From Algoriphagus aestuarii (GTDB taxonomy: Bacteria; Bacteroidota; Bacteroidia; Cytophagales; Cyclobacteriaceae), in contig JAFIDK010000002.1 of assembly GCA_017051695.1 (NCBI GenBank), positions 744,001-808,000 of the forward strand: a DNA stretch of 64,000 bases. Direction: 5' to 3'. Each line of letters begins with the position of its first letter. The first letter of the stretch is position 1. The notes below the pieces were generated by a model, which was not told where the DNA came from, made no database searches, and worked only from the letters and a program-made list of their open reading frames with translations. Shown here piece after piece: positions 45,822 through 57,473 of this stretch. A program made the translations under genes and the position numbers.

Positions 45822-48800
45822 TCACTGAACCAATGTAAAGGTTCCAGAGTTGGAATCCATACCGACATTCCCTTCCAGAGGAAACTTATAATCGATTTTA
45901 TAGGTGTAGGTACCAAGAGGCAATGAACTCCCCCGAAATTGCCCATTCCAACCCTCCGAGCCTGAATAGATCAATTGACCCCAACGGTCCCAAATAAACA
46001 ATTGATAGGAAATGGTGCAATTTGTTATCGGTTCATAGATTCCATTGGCTGGATTAAATCCCGTAGGCATTCTTACTTGAGGCTTAGATTCACTGATCTT
46101 TCCTTCTCCTGAAATCACACAACCATTGACATCAGTCACAATAACACTAAATTCTCCTGAAGACAATCCGGAGATTTTGTTTCCAGTCAAACCGTTTTCC
46201 CAAGCTATGGTGTAGGGTTCGGTCCCTCCTTTAACTAGGACTTCCAAAACACCATCTGATCCTCCCGGACAACCTGGCTTTTCTTCAGAAAATGAAAGCT
46301 CCAATGGCAATGGACCACCTATTTCTCCTTCCAGAACCATTGAGCATCCTCTGGAATCCACAACAGTATGGGCAAACATCCCTTTTTCTATGCCAAAAAC
46401 ATTTAGAAACTCTCCATCCCAATTCGAATCAAAACCAAGTATCTCATAAGGAGAGGTCCCTCCTTTTATTTTAACACGATAGGCCCCATCTCCTTTATCT
46501 TCACAACTTACATCTTCCGTCAAGATAGTCCCAACAACTTCCAAAGCTTCCAAGTCTTCTAGTTGCACCTTTATTGTTTCTTCACCACAGCCCGATAGAT
46601 CTTTAATTGTCACCTCATAAGTGCCAGAAGGTAAATCGTAGGCAGCAAAAGAATCCAAATCAGGATTATGAGACCAAATCACTTCATATAGACCAGATCC
46701 CCCGCTTGGTTCAATTAGAATGGACCCATTTGCCTCACCAGGACAAGCAGGAGCTATTTTCTCGACTTTTTCAATATTAAAGGCAGAAAAAATCTTGACT
46801 TCCAAAATCTCGGATGATCCTGCACACAAAGAATTGTCTATGCTGGTCACTTCATATTGCAAACTCCTAACTGTGGCATCAAAATCCCATATTACCAAAA
46901 TCTCTTCTGATCCCTGACCAGCACTGATTATGCCTCCTACCACCACCCAATTGTAGGTATAATTAGCTGTAGGAAATGGAACCTGATAAGTTAAACTCTC
47001 CGCCTGAAGTCCACAGATCCCTTCCGGTCCGAGAGGCAAATCCGGTTCGAAATCCTCATCTACCACTACCTGAATTTCCTGGATCTCTCCTTCACACCCA
47101 TTTTCGGAGAGTGGAATCGCCCTGACTTTTCCGTTTTGTGTTGGTTGATCCCACTTAATGGTAATGGTGGAATCCGTACTGATTAATTGGGTTCCATTTT
47201 CCACCTCCCAAATCACTTTATCAAAATTCTCAGTGTTGCTAAATTTATAAAGGACTTCATCCGCATTTGGACAGACAGACCTAGGACCGATTAATTCACC
47301 TTCGATATTCTTAACCTCAACCTCAAATTTAAATTCCTCCTCACTGTCACAACTGCCATCTCCTGTGGAAGCCTTAATTTTCACTTCAAAAGTTCCTTCC
47401 ATAGCAAAGGTATGCGTGACCTCCTGGCCTTCTTGAAGATCAGTGCCATCCCCAAAATCCCAGATAAAAGAAGTAAATAATGGATTATCTGGAAGTATTT
47501 TCCAGTTTCCTTCCTTCTCATAACAAGCCACCCTATCTCCCTCTACTTCAAATGAATACGCAACTTCTGTTTCAAACTGGACATTTTCCAAACTTGCTCC
47601 CATTGCAAAGCCATAGGATTCTATAAATCCAGAACCATAGGCATACCCTATAAAACCCTCTGGGTTGGAGATAGAATTGACTCCAGACTGAACTTCGATT
47701 TGGGCATATTCAAAATCGGAATTTCCTGGAACGGTATTGAATTCAGACCCTACATTCCGACCGTTTAAAAAGGTTTGATCAGCAGAACCACGTGGTACTA
47801 TCAGGTTCACAAAATGTCTTTCTATCTCGGTTTCAGGAACAGAGGAAAAAACTATGGATTTTAACCGCTGATCGTTTGCACTGTATGTGATCATCGAGGG
47901 ATCTCCAAATGGAGTGAAAGCAGTACTTTTTGCATTACATGCTTGGCTCTTTGACAAAACAGTCACTGCAATAGGTTTATTGCTTTCTATAGACGCTACT
48001 TGATCTGGTGCAAAATTGATTTTTAGAAATTTCCCTGCATTTAAAGTGCCTATCGTATTCCCATCTACTTTTACTTCTGTTCCATTTTCAGAAGCCAAAA
48101 CTTTGACAATTTCGCCTGAAGTTCTATCAGCCAATGGGACATGTATGTAGGATTTCCCCCAGGACTTGATCGGGTAGCTTTGCTGAAACAAATGATCACC
48201 CGTCGTGCCGCAATCTCCCACACTTGTCAGTTTATTTCCCCCGAAAACAGCAACATTTTTACAATCTCCTTCTTCTCCATTCAAGACCTTGACACGGGAT
48301 CCTGTCAAATCACCTATCCCTTTCACCTGGTAGCTTTCTCCCGCATTCAAAGTGATGTACATGGGTGCATTGGCAGGTACGGTATGAACAGTTCCTGAGG
48401 AAGCAATTATTTCCAATTGGGTATTGTCCTCTACGGCGAGGACGAGAAATGTACTCTCAAAATTATTATTGCTTCCAGGATCTTGGTCAGCACCAAAAAC
48501 ATCGGCATGTGCTGTGACATAGTAATCCTTTCCAAGTGAATTGATCGGTAATACTACCGTACCATCGCCACTCCTCTGGCGGTGATTAAATGCATGGACA
48601 GCGATATCTCCACTTGAACTGATGTAAATACTCTTTTTCTCTTTTTCGCCTGAAGTCCGATGGATAAAATCACCGCTAAACTCATGTATAAACTGTTCAC
48701 CCGTCCGGATGGAAAATGGAACGTTAATATTTCCCGCTTGAATAAATCCCTCGCTATCCTCATTGGCAGATAGTATAATGACTGCAACATCAGGCTGATT

Positions 48801-48935
48801 TTCCCTTCGGTAATTCTCCATAAACCCCACAACAAACTCCTTTCCTACAGTGCTCAGCTGTGCAAAACAATTTATGCTCACAAACAACAGAGCCAGTAGT
48901 ACCAGTAAGATTTTTCGAAAGCTAAGTTTCACCAT
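45822..48935 (-). CDS. Large secreted adhesin-like protein with IgGFc-like, PKD, SprB and CHU_C domains, paralogue 2
   Basis: 1037 residues from ATG 48935, preceded by GAGGTGAAAAGG; a GTG at 48944 is less likely. Signal peptide ending INCFA, then the IgGFc-binding-like N-domain starting LSTVGKEFVVGFMENYRREN. A PKD domain lies near residue 490 (FIWDFGDGTDLQEGQ). SprB-type repeats follow (APACPGEANGSILIEPSGGS; EKPGCPGGSDGVLEVLVKGG). The C-terminal CHU_C sorting domain is YQLFIWDRWGQLIYSGSEG-WNG...LPLGTYTYKI. It should be exported by type IX secretion and displayed on the surface or released. It starts 10 bp after the stop of its paralogue, so both are co-translated. Confidence 0.88.
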   Translation of the reverse strand: MVKLSFRKILLVLLALLFVSINCFAQLSTVGKEFVVGFMENYRRENQPDVAVIILSANEDSEGFIQAGNINVPFSIRTGEQFIHEFSGDFIHRTSGEKEKKSIYISSSGDIAVHAFNHRQRSGDGTVVLPINSLGKDYYVTAHADVFGADQDPGSNNNFESTFLVLAVEDNTQLEIIASSGTVHTVPANAPMYITLNAGESYQVKGIGDLTGSRVKVLNGEEGDCKNVAVFGGNKLTSVGDCGTTGDHLFQQSYPIKSWGKSYIHVPLADRTSGEIVKVLASENGTEVKVDGNTIGTLNAGKFLKINFAPDQVASIESNKPIAVTVLSKSQACNAKSTAFTPFGDPSMITYSANDQRLKSIVFSSVPETEIERHFVNLIVPRGSADQTFLNGRNVGSEFNTVPGNSDFEYAQIEVQSGVNSISNPEGFIGYAYGSGFIESYGFAMGASLENVQFETEVAYSFEVEGDRVACYEKEGNWKILPDNPLFTSFIWDFGDGTDLQEGQEVTHTFAMEGTFEVKIKASTGDGSCDSEEEFKFEVEVKNIEGELIGPRSVCPNADEVLYKFSNTENFDKVIWEVENGTQLISTDSTITIKWDQPTQNGKVRAIPLSENGCEGEIQEIQVVVDEDFEPDLPLGPEGICGLQAESLTYQVPFPTANYTYNWVVVGGIISAGQGSEEILVIWDFDATVRSLQYEVTSIDNSLCAGSSEILEVKIFSAFNIEKVEKIAPACPGEANGSILIEPSGGSGLYEVIWSHNPDLDSFAAYDLPSGTYEVTIKDLSGCGEETIKVQLEDLEALEVVGTILTEDVSCEDKGDGAYRVKIKGGTSPYEILGFDSNWDGEFLNVFGIEKGMFAHTVVDSRGCSMVLEGEIGGPLPLELSFSEEKPGCPGGSDGVLEVLVKGGTEPYTIAWENGLTGNKISGLSSGEFSVIVTDVNGCVISGEGKISESKPQVRMPTGFNPANGIYEPITNCTISYQLFIWDRWGQLIYSGSEGWNGQFRGSSLPLGTYTYKIDYKFPLEGNVGMDSNSGTFTLVQ

Positions 48936-48945
48936 CCTTTTCACC

Positions 48946-51900
48946 TCATCGTATCAACGCAAATGCTCCCCTCTTTTCCAATGTGGTCATTTCTCCATCT
49001 AATGGAAATGAATACTGAATCAGATACGTATAAGAACCTGTAGGAGCCATCTCTCCGGAAACTGTTCCATCCCAGCCCGAAGGCCCTGAATAAATCAATT
49101 GTCCCCATCTATTAAATATCCAAAGCTCAAACTGAATCTCACAATTTGAAACACCCTGGTACAATTCCCCTTCACTTCCAGGAGCAAAGCCTGTTGGCAT
49201 CCTTACCTCAGGAGCTGCTTCTTTGACAGTACCAACACCTAAACTGATGCATCCCTGATTATCTACTATTGATATATTATAATTTCCTTTAGGAACACCA
49301 AGCAACTGATTTCCAACCCCTAATGGATCTTCCCAAGAATAAATATAGGGTTCTTTACCACCCTCCGGAAAAGCAAACAACTCTCCATTACTTCCTCCAG
49401 GACAGGCAGGTTTTTCTAACCTTACCTCCACTTCCACAGCGGGAGGCGAGCTTATTTCAAAACTCACTGGTAAAACACAACCATTTGAATCCATGATTTC
49501 CCATTCATAAGTTCCCTGCGCCATGTTTGTGTAATCCAAAACCCCTGAAAATGTTTGGGTTCCGTCAAAATCAAAAGTATAAGGTGCTACACCTCCGGTC
49601 ATGATCAAATTGAAAGCTCCGTCTTCTTTTCCAAAGCAAGACGTCGCCGTTGGAACCATGGATACCACTTCCATTTTTGTAGGTTCTTCCACCTCCAAGT
49701 CATCCAATCTGGCTACGCAGCCCTTTTGGTCAATAATTTCTACTTTGTAAATCCCAGCTTTCAATCCCGTTGCTTTCAGATCTTTTAAAGTTGGATCATG
49801 ATCCCATTTAATCTCAAATGGAGCCAGTCCCCCTTCAATTTCGAGCTCTATTTCACCAGAACTATCACCAAAGCATTTCACCGGCAACATATTTTTTACT
49901 TTTATTTCAAATAGCTCCGATACTTTCACGGTCAATGGCGGCGAATCTCCTGCGCAGGACTGGTCTATGACACTGGAAACCGTATAACGAACTTCCCCTT
50001 CGATTTCCGGTTGATCCCAGCTTACTTCTACCATTCCTTCCTCGGGATTCCCAAGTATGGTTCCTCCTGTAATGGTCCAATCGTATTTTCTGCCTGGAAT
50101 CACTTCCGGTACGGTATAGAAATAAGTCAATTCTGGATCAAAACAAACCTCTTCAGTTCCACTAGGAATTTCTGCCACCAATTGACGGTTGATGGTGACA
50201 TCGAGCCTAACCGAATCAGCAGGACAGCCATTTGACGTAAAAGGAACTGCAATTAGTTGGGCAGAAGGATTAGAAGACCCCCAATTTACTAAAACCGAAT
50301 CCCCATAGTTCTCAATGATTTCTCCGCCTAGTACAGAAAATTCTATTTTCGCTATTCCCGTCGTGTCAGATAATTTATACATCAATTCTTCCACATCAGG
50401 ACAGACACTGGTCAACCCCAGAATTTCAAAGTCTCCTTCCAATTCTACTACTTCTACTTCAAAAGAAATTTCTTCCTGCTCATCGCAAGAATTGGGGCTG
50501 ATAGATGCTTTTACCAAAACCTCGTAAATGCCAGGGTTTTTATAAGTCTGAAGTACTTCCTGTCCAACTTTCAAATCTGATCCATCTCCAAAATCCCATT
50601 CAAAATAGGTGTAATTCGGATTATCGGATTGAATCTGCCAAGTCCCTTCTTGATTCAAACAGGCTACTTGATCTCCGATTACTTCAAAATCGTAGGAAGA
50701 TTCTGTTTCAAAATTCAAATTATCCAAAGCCGCACCCACTGCAAACCCATAAGATTCGATGAAGCCAAACCCATATACGTAGCCGGTAAAACCTTCCGAA
50801 TTGGTTAATCTATGGACTCCTTCAGTTATGCTTATTTTTGCAAATGAAAAAGAAGGATCTCCAGGAACAGGAGAAAATCGGTTTCCCAGATTTTGACCAT
50901 CCAGAATAGTCTGGTTTTCCGTTCCGGCTTTTACCACCAAATTCAGATAATGGTTGACAATGGAAGGCAAGTTCAGGGCATTAAACCGGATTTCTTTCAG
51001 TAACTGCTCACTGGGACTGTAAGAAATCATAAATGGGTCTCCATTTTGAAAGTTCGAATCACTGGGATCATTACATTCCTGGCTTTTAGAAAATACGGTG
51101 ACACTGCTAGGTTTGGATGTTTCTATTTTGGCAGATTGATCCACCCCAAATTCCAATGACAAAAACTCACCTGCATTGATGGTTCCCAGATTTTGACCTG
51201 CCACAGTAACTTGGGTATTGTTTTCGGAGGCAAGTACCTTCACAAGTTCACCGGATGTTCTTCCAGCAAGTGCCACATGCACAAAGGAAGTTCCCCAACT
51301 ACTAGTCGGATAGGTTTGTTGGAATAGATTGTCAGGAGCTCCCCCACAATCTCCAACAGTAGTCCACTTATTACCACCAAAAACCGCTATTTTCTTACAG
51401 TTATCCGAGTTTTCATCCAATACCCGAACTCGGGTTCCTGTCAAATCCGCTTTTGCTTTTAATTGATAACTCTGCCCCCTATTCAAATTGATGGTAAAAG
51501 GAATCTGGGCAATATGACCTCCATAAGAATTTACAGAAGTCGTGATCTCCACTTCCGTATCATCCTCCGTGGCTATTACTAATAATTCACTCTCATCATT
51601 CGTATTCGCATCAAAGGATACATTGGCGGTAAGAAATTCATAGTGTGAGGTCACATAATAATCCCTTCCCAGCGCTCCCAAAGGCAAAACCACCGTTCCA
51701 TCAGCTGATCGGAAGCGTTCGTTAAAAGCATACACTGCGATTTTCCCATTCGAACTGATATAGATTCCTTTATCTTCCACTAGCCCGGTATTCCTGTGTA
51801 GCATATCCAGGTCCGTCGAGGGTATAATATGCGTAAATTGCTGTCCCTGCGACAAAGAAAATGGCACTGTCCTTCCGCGATATTCAATTACACCTACTGC

Positions 51901-52077
51901 ATTTTCATTGGCAGATATCACTATGACCGCCTGATCCGGTGCATCTGGTAAAATTCTGTTGTTATCCATAAAACCCAGCCAAAACTCCTTACCCACCGTG
52001 GAGAGTTGTGCATAGGCTTGCTGACTGAATAAAGAGCAACAAAACAGAAATAAAAATCCAAGTAAAATTCTACGCAT
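48946..52077 (-). CDS. Large secreted adhesin-like protein with IgGFc-like, PKD, SprB and CHU_C domains, paralogue 1
   Basis: 1043 residues. Signal peptide 1-23 (ends QAYA), IgGFc-binding-like domain about 24-450 (STVGKEFWLGFMDNN; FGGNKWTTVGDCGG; SGYVYG-type end FTGYVYGFGFIESYGFA). PKD domain about 485-545 (FEWDFGDGSDLKVGQ). SprB-like repeats about 732-797, 810-876 and 889-955, each with C-FG/PG-x-x-x-G and GG-x-x-PY. CHU_C type-B sorting domain 958-1043 (ELWIFNRWGQLIYSGPSGWDG). It is exported by type IX secretion and is probably an adhesin or matrix protein. It is a full-length tandem paralogue of the next gene. Confidence 0.9.
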   Translation of the reverse strand: MRRILLGFLFLFCCSLFSQQAYAQLSTVGKEFWLGFMDNNRILPDAPDQAVIVISANENAVGVIEYRGRTVPFSLSQGQQFTHIIPSTDLDMLHRNTGLVEDKGIYISSNGKIAVYAFNERFRSADGTVVLPLGALGRDYYVTSHYEFLTANVSFDANTNDESELLVIATEDDTEVEITTSVNSYGGHIAQIPFTINLNRGQSYQLKAKADLTGTRVRVLDENSDNCKKIAVFGGNKWTTVGDCGGAPDNLFQQTYPTSSWGTSFVHVALAGRTSGELVKVLASENNTQVTVAGQNLGTINAGEFLSLEFGVDQSAKIETSKPSSVTVFSKSQECNDPSDSNFQNGDPFMISYSPSEQLLKEIRFNALNLPSIVNHYLNLVVKAGTENQTILDGQNLGNRFSPVPGDPSFSFAKISITEGVHRLTNSEGFTGYVYGFGFIESYGFAVGAALDNLNFETESSYDFEVIGDQVACLNQEGTWQIQSDNPNYTYFEWDFGDGSDLKVGQEVLQTYKNPGIYEVLVKASISPNSCDEQEEISFEVEVVELEGDFEILGLTSVCPDVEELMYKLSDTTGIAKIEFSVLGGEIIENYGDSVLVNWGSSNPSAQLIAVPFTSNGCPADSVRLDVTINRQLVAEIPSGTEEVCFDPELTYFYTVPEVIPGRKYDWTITGGTILGNPEEGMVEVSWDQPEIEGEVRYTVSSVIDQSCAGDSPPLTVKVSELFEIKVKNMLPVKCFGDSSGEIELEIEGGLAPFEIKWDHDPTLKDLKATGLKAGIYKVEIIDQKGCVARLDDLEVEEPTKMEVVSMVPTATSCFGKEDGAFNLIMTGGVAPYTFDFDGTQTFSGVLDYTNMAQGTYEWEIMDSNGCVLPVSFEISSPPAVEVEVRLEKPACPGGSNGELFAFPEGGKEPYIYSWEDPLGVGNQLLGVPKGNYNISIVDNQGCISLGVGTVKEAAPEVRMPTGFAPGSEGELYQGVSNCEIQFELWIFNRWGQLIYSGPSGWDGTVSGEMAPTGSYTYLIQYSFPLDGEMTTLEKRGAFALIR

Positions 52078-52156
52078 AGAATGCCATTTAGGCTTTAATC
52101 ATTCAATATAATCAACCTGCCAAACAATCGTTTAAAATATCGGGGAAAGAGGTTGA

Positions 52157-53860
<1,704 letters not shown>

Positions 53861-53870
53861 GCTTTAGACC

Positions 53871-55268
53871 TTGCTGCTTACTTCTATCATCATTTATTTG
53901 GCAATTACTGTTGCCATCGGCGTTTGGTCCACAAGGCTGGTCAAGAGTTCGAATGATTTTGTTTTAGCAGGTAGGTCTTTGCCTTTATTTCTATCAGCAT
54001 CAGCATTATTTGCAACATGGTTTGGCTCCGAAACGATTTTCGGAGCCTCTTCTGTTTATTTGGAGGAGGGATTACAAGGAGTGATCGAGGATCCTTTTGG
54101 TGGAGCTCTTTGTCTGGTTCTATTTGGGATGTTTTATCTCCGCCCCATGTATCGGATGGGAGTGCTGACTATCGGAGATGTATTCAAAAGGATATTCGGT
54201 AAAAAAATCGAATTCTTTGCTTCGATATTTATGGTTCCAGCCTATTTCGGTTATGTGGCGGCTCAGCTCGTTGCTTTGAGTTTGGTTTTGGGATCGATCA
54301 CCGATTTAACCCTTACAGAAGGAATCCTGATCTCATCTGGCATCGTGGTTTTATATACATTTCTCGGAGGAATGTGGGCCATCTCGATTACGGATTTTAT
54401 CCAGACTACCATGATCGTCATCGGTCTTCTCTGGGTAGCTATCATGGTAGCAAAAGAAGCCGGTGGAATCGGAGAAATCCTTGCACAGGCTCCAGAGGAA
54501 AGTTTTCAGTTCTTTCCCGATGCAGATGCCATCTCCTGGATCAATTATTTTGGAGCATGGATTATTTTAGGTTTAGGAAGTATCCCGAGCCAGGATATTT
54601 ATCAGCGGGTCATGTCTTCCAAATCTGAGAAAGTTGCAGTCCAGTCTACTTATCTAGCAGGAGGATTCTATTTGACTTTTGGCTTATTACCGCTTTTTAT
54701 TGCTTTAGGCGCCAAAGTTCTTTACCCTGAACTCTATCTGGAAAACCAACAAATGCTCCTTCCAACCATGATTTTGGCACATGGAGGGCTGCCTATTCAG
54801 ATCGTGTTTTTTGGGGCTTTGATTTCAGCTATTATGAGCACCACCAGTTCAGGGTTATTGGCTCCTGCAGCGATAATTTCTGAAAACTTGATCAAGCCCT
54901 ATTTTGGAGAAAAGCTGAAAGACAAAAACTTGCTTTGGATACTGAGGGGAAACATTGTTTTTGTAGCCATCATTGCAACTGCCATTGCCACGATGGAATC
55001 AGACATTTATGACTTAGTCGCTGGAGCATCCATTTTAATGTTGGTATCTTTGTTTGTTCCTCTGACAGCCGGCTTATATTGGAAAAAAGCAAATGCCACT
55101 GGAGCATTGTTCGCGATGATAGTAGGCATGCTTGCTTACTTGATTGCCGATCAATTTGAACTTACGATCCAATCTCACCTTATTGGATTGACATTTAGTA
55201 TTTTAGCAATGATAATCGGAAGCTATGCTTTCCCTGCACGAACCCTTACAAACGATGAATTATCCTAA
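53871..55268 (+). CDS. Sodium/solute symporter (SSS family)
   Basis: 465 residues with about 13 hydrophobic helices. The start is TTG at 53871: an in-frame TAG at 53865 rules out anything earlier, and the hydrophobic first helix begins at once (LLTSIIIYLAITVAIGVW). Family motifs: FVLAGRSLPLFLSASALFATWFGSET in the first helices and ISAIMSTTSSGLLAPAAIISEN (Na-site region). Substrate (sugar, proline, pantothenate or other) unknown. The 3' end overlaps the RlmI-like gene by 14 bp. Confidence 0.9.
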   Translation: MLLTSIIIYLAITVAIGVWSTRLVKSSNDFVLAGRSLPLFLSASALFATWFGSETIFGASSVYLEEGLQGVIEDPFGGALCLVLFGMFYLRPMYRMGVLTIGDVFKRIFGKKIEFFASIFMVPAYFGYVAAQLVALSLVLGSITDLTLTEGILISSGIVVLYTFLGGMWAISITDFIQTTMIVIGLLWVAIMVAKEAGGIGEILAQAPEESFQFFPDADAISWINYFGAWIILGLGSIPSQDIYQRVMSSKSEKVAVQSTYLAGGFYLTFGLLPLFIALGAKVLYPELYLENQQMLLPTMILAHGGLPIQIVFFGALISAIMSTTSSGLLAPAAIISENLIKPYFGEKLKDKNLLWILRGNIVFVAIIATAIATMESDIYDLVAGASILMLVSLFVPLTAGLYWKKANATGALFAMIVGMLAYLIADQFELTIQSHLIGLTFSILAMIIGSYAFPARTLTNDELS

Positions 55269-56436
55269 GATTACTTTAAAAAAAGGAAAAGAGATTTCCT
55301 TAAAAAGAAGACACCATTGGGTCTTTTCCGGAGCCATTCAACAAATGCCGGATAATCTTCAAAATGGAGATCTTGTCTCTGTTTATTCCTCCAAAGGAGA
55401 TTTCCTTGGAACAGGTCATTTTTCTCATGGTTCGATCATGGTTAGGATTATTTCTTTTGAAGATAGAGAAATCAATCAAGAATTTTGGAATGAAAAAATA
55501 GCCTCTGCATATGCATTAAGACAAAGTCTTGGATTGACAGAAAACGAAGAAACGAATGTCTATCGTTTGATTCATGGGGAAGGAGATTTGCTTCCAGGAT
55601 TGATTGTGGACTTTTATAATGGTACTGCCGTAATACAAGCTCACCATGTGGGCATGCATGCTCATGTGAAGGAAATTGCCAATGCGATCAAGAATAACTA
55701 TGCAGAAAAATTAGAGGGAGTTTATGATAAAAGTGCTGAGACGCTTCCAAAAAATCTGGGTATAACATCCAATGAATGGATACTCGGCAAACCAAAAACA
55801 GATCTGGTTCAGGAATATGGAGCAACCTATAAAATAGATTGGGAAAAAGGGCAAAAGACCGGTTTTTTTATCGATCAAAGGGAAAACAGAAAACTCTTGG
55901 CCTCTTATTCTCCGGGAAAAAAGGTATTGAATACCTTCTGTTATTCCGGTGGCTTCTCTGTCTTGGCATTAAAAGAAGGAGCATCTGAAGTTCACTCGGT
56001 GGATATTTCACCAAAAGCCATTGAACTGACCGAAGAAAACATTTCCCTAAATCCGGAAATTAAGGGAAAGCATGAATCCAAAGTCGCCGATGTGGTAAAA
56101 TACATCCGGGAAATTGGAGATGATTATGACATCATAGTTTTGGACCCTCCGGCCTTTGCAAAAAATCTAAAAGCCCGTCACAATGCCGTGCAAGCCTATA
56201 AAAGATTGAATGCCGAAGCTTTGAAAAGAATAAAACCAGGGGGGATTTTATTTACCTTTTCCTGTAGCCAAGTGGTGGACAAATCCCTTTTTGCCCATAC
56301 CATAACCGCTGCGGCATTGGAAAGTGGAAGAAAAATTAAAATTCTCCACCAGGTCACACAACCTGCCGATCACCCCGTCAATATTTTCCATACGGAAACC
56401 GAATATTTAAAAGGATTAGTGCTTTTCGTAGAGTAA
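55255..56436 (+). CDS. 23S rRNA cytosine-C5 methyltransferase-like protein (RlmI type)
   Basis: 393 residues from the ATG at 55255 (MNYPKITLKKGKEISLKRRH). An N-terminal PUA domain (HHWVFSGAIQQMPDNLQNGD), then GTGHFSHGSIMVRI, and a SAM-binding Rossmann domain: GFFIDQRENRKLLASYSPGK, VLNTFCYSGGFSVLALKEGA, VDISPKAIEL, IVLDPPAFAKNLKARH, LFTFSCSQVVD. Length and layout match RlmI (m5C1962 of E. coli 23S rRNA). It starts inside the end of the symporter gene (14-bp overlap), so both are on one transcript with the ABC-F gene. Confidence 0.9.
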   Translation: MNYPKITLKKGKEISLKRRHHWVFSGAIQQMPDNLQNGDLVSVYSSKGDFLGTGHFSHGSIMVRIISFEDREINQEFWNEKIASAYALRQSLGLTENEETNVYRLIHGEGDLLPGLIVDFYNGTAVIQAHHVGMHAHVKEIANAIKNNYAEKLEGVYDKSAETLPKNLGITSNEWILGKPKTDLVQEYGATYKIDWEKGQKTGFFIDQRENRKLLASYSPGKKVLNTFCYSGGFSVLALKEGASEVHSVDISPKAIELTEENISLNPEIKGKHESKVADVVKYIREIGDDYDIIVLDPPAFAKNLKARHNAVQAYKRLNAEALKRIKPGGILFTFSCSQVVDKSLFAHTITAAALESGRKIKILHQVTQPADHPVNIFHTETEYLKGLVLFVE

Positions 56437-56500
56437 TTCTATTAAAATGATCAAATCGTAATTAGTTTTCAGCTATTTTCACCTATCAAATACAAAGAAC

Positions 56501-56935
56501 ATGTACACAGGCTTACAACATTTACATTCAGGACTGGCATATTTGGTCCTTTTGGCACTTATTCTAGTCATTATCTATGCGCTGATAGGAGCCCTCTCCA
56601 ACAGACCATTTACGGATAAGGATAGAAAAATTGCGCTGATTGCTTTTATTCTTTCACATATTCAGTTGACCGTGGGACTGATTCTATATTTCGTAAGTCC
56701 TTTAGGATTCGAAATGCTAAAATCCGGATCTGCAATGTCAGATTCAGCAGTACGATTAACTGCTGTAGAACACCCATTGATCAATATTATCGCGATCGTG
56801 GTGATCACGATTGGGTATAGCCGTGCCAAAAAAGGTACAGTGTCCAAAGCAAGATTCAGAAGCATCTACATGATGTACGCAATTGGATTATTGCTTCTTC
56901 TTTCTAGAATCCCTTGGTCAATTTGGTTGGCCTAA
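56501..56935 (+). CDS. Four-helix membrane protein, cytochrome-b-like
   Basis: 144 residues with four predicted transmembrane helices (about 10-30, 45-65, 92-107, 122-143). Histidines at 7, 9, 53 and 91 fall in or beside helices 1-3, which could ligate heme; annotations of relatives in Bacteroidota often say cytochrome B, but heme binding is not proven here. The gene stands alone 64 bp after the methyltransferase and ends at a strong terminator. Confidence 0.75.
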   Translation: MYTGLQHLHSGLAYLVLLALILVIIYALIGALSNRPFTDKDRKIALIAFILSHIQLTVGLILYFVSPLGFEMLKSGSAMSDSAVRLTAVEHPLINIIAIVVITIGYSRAKKGTVSKARFRSIYMMYAIGLLLLLSRIPWSIWLA

Positions 56936-56947
56936 ATCAAAATATTT

Positions 56948-56985
56948 CAAAAAAGTCCGGCATTTTCATGTCGGACTTTTTTTTG
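56948..56985 (+). terminator. Terminator of the four-helix membrane protein gene
   Basis: AGTCCGGCAT-TTTC-ATGTCGGACT hairpin (one G-U) with six A before and eight T after. Confidence 0.9.
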
Positions 56986-57129
56986 GAGTGTTAGATGTCT
57001 AATAAATCTTGAGACATTATAAAGCGCAGAATTTAAATATCATTTCGGGTTCCATCTTCCTGGAAAATGGATTTATTATTCAAAAGAAAAACTCATACCA
57101 GCGCTTATAAAACATCGATTTTTCAACTA

Positions 57130-57145
57130 CAAGGTTGAAACCTTG
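57130..57145. repeat. Small perfect palindrome, REP-like
   Basis: CAAGGTT-GA-AACCTTG followed by GGGCTATAAAT. The layout resembles intergenic REP-type elements common in Bacteroidota, but only one copy is seen in this window. Confidence 0.35.
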
Positions 57146-57180
57146 GGCTATAAATCCTCCGATTCAAAAAAGATTTAATA

Positions 57181-57310
57181 TGTATATCCCCTATTTTACC
57201 AGTTAATAGATTAAAGCGGCTTAATATATGGTAAACTCTAGTTGTGAGGCTGCATCGGTCTTCCGTCTTCCAGCCAATCAAGCAAAGAAAATAAGGCAAC
57301 TGGCATCATT
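57181..57310 (+). repeat. Interspersed repeat, copy 1
   Basis: The first 91 bases match 61003-61093 with nine mismatches (about 90 per cent), including AGATTAAAGCGGCTTAATA and CTCTAGTTGTGAGGCTGC. Weaker similarity continues to 57310. The copy has no frame shared with a gene. The rest of the 538-bp gap (56936-57473) holds the terminator, a small palindrome and a TTCTAATTTCTAATTTTTGA micro-repeat, but no gene. Confidence 0.85.
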
Positions 57311-57473
57311 GCGGACAATCATAAGATTTAATATTCTGATTTCTAATTTCTAATTTTTGACTCCTGTCCTTCTGATTTGCCATTTGAATAGACTTTTTAG
57401 AGGTATTTCACATTTTTGCAACTTTGTTTCATTTAGACTAGTTTAATCTAAAAATGGAATCTATTTTTGCTTC

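Noticed and set aside
45822-52077. Single gene split by a frameshift
   Set aside because: Each half has its own signal peptide, complete domain set and C-terminal sorting domain, so they are tandem paralogues.
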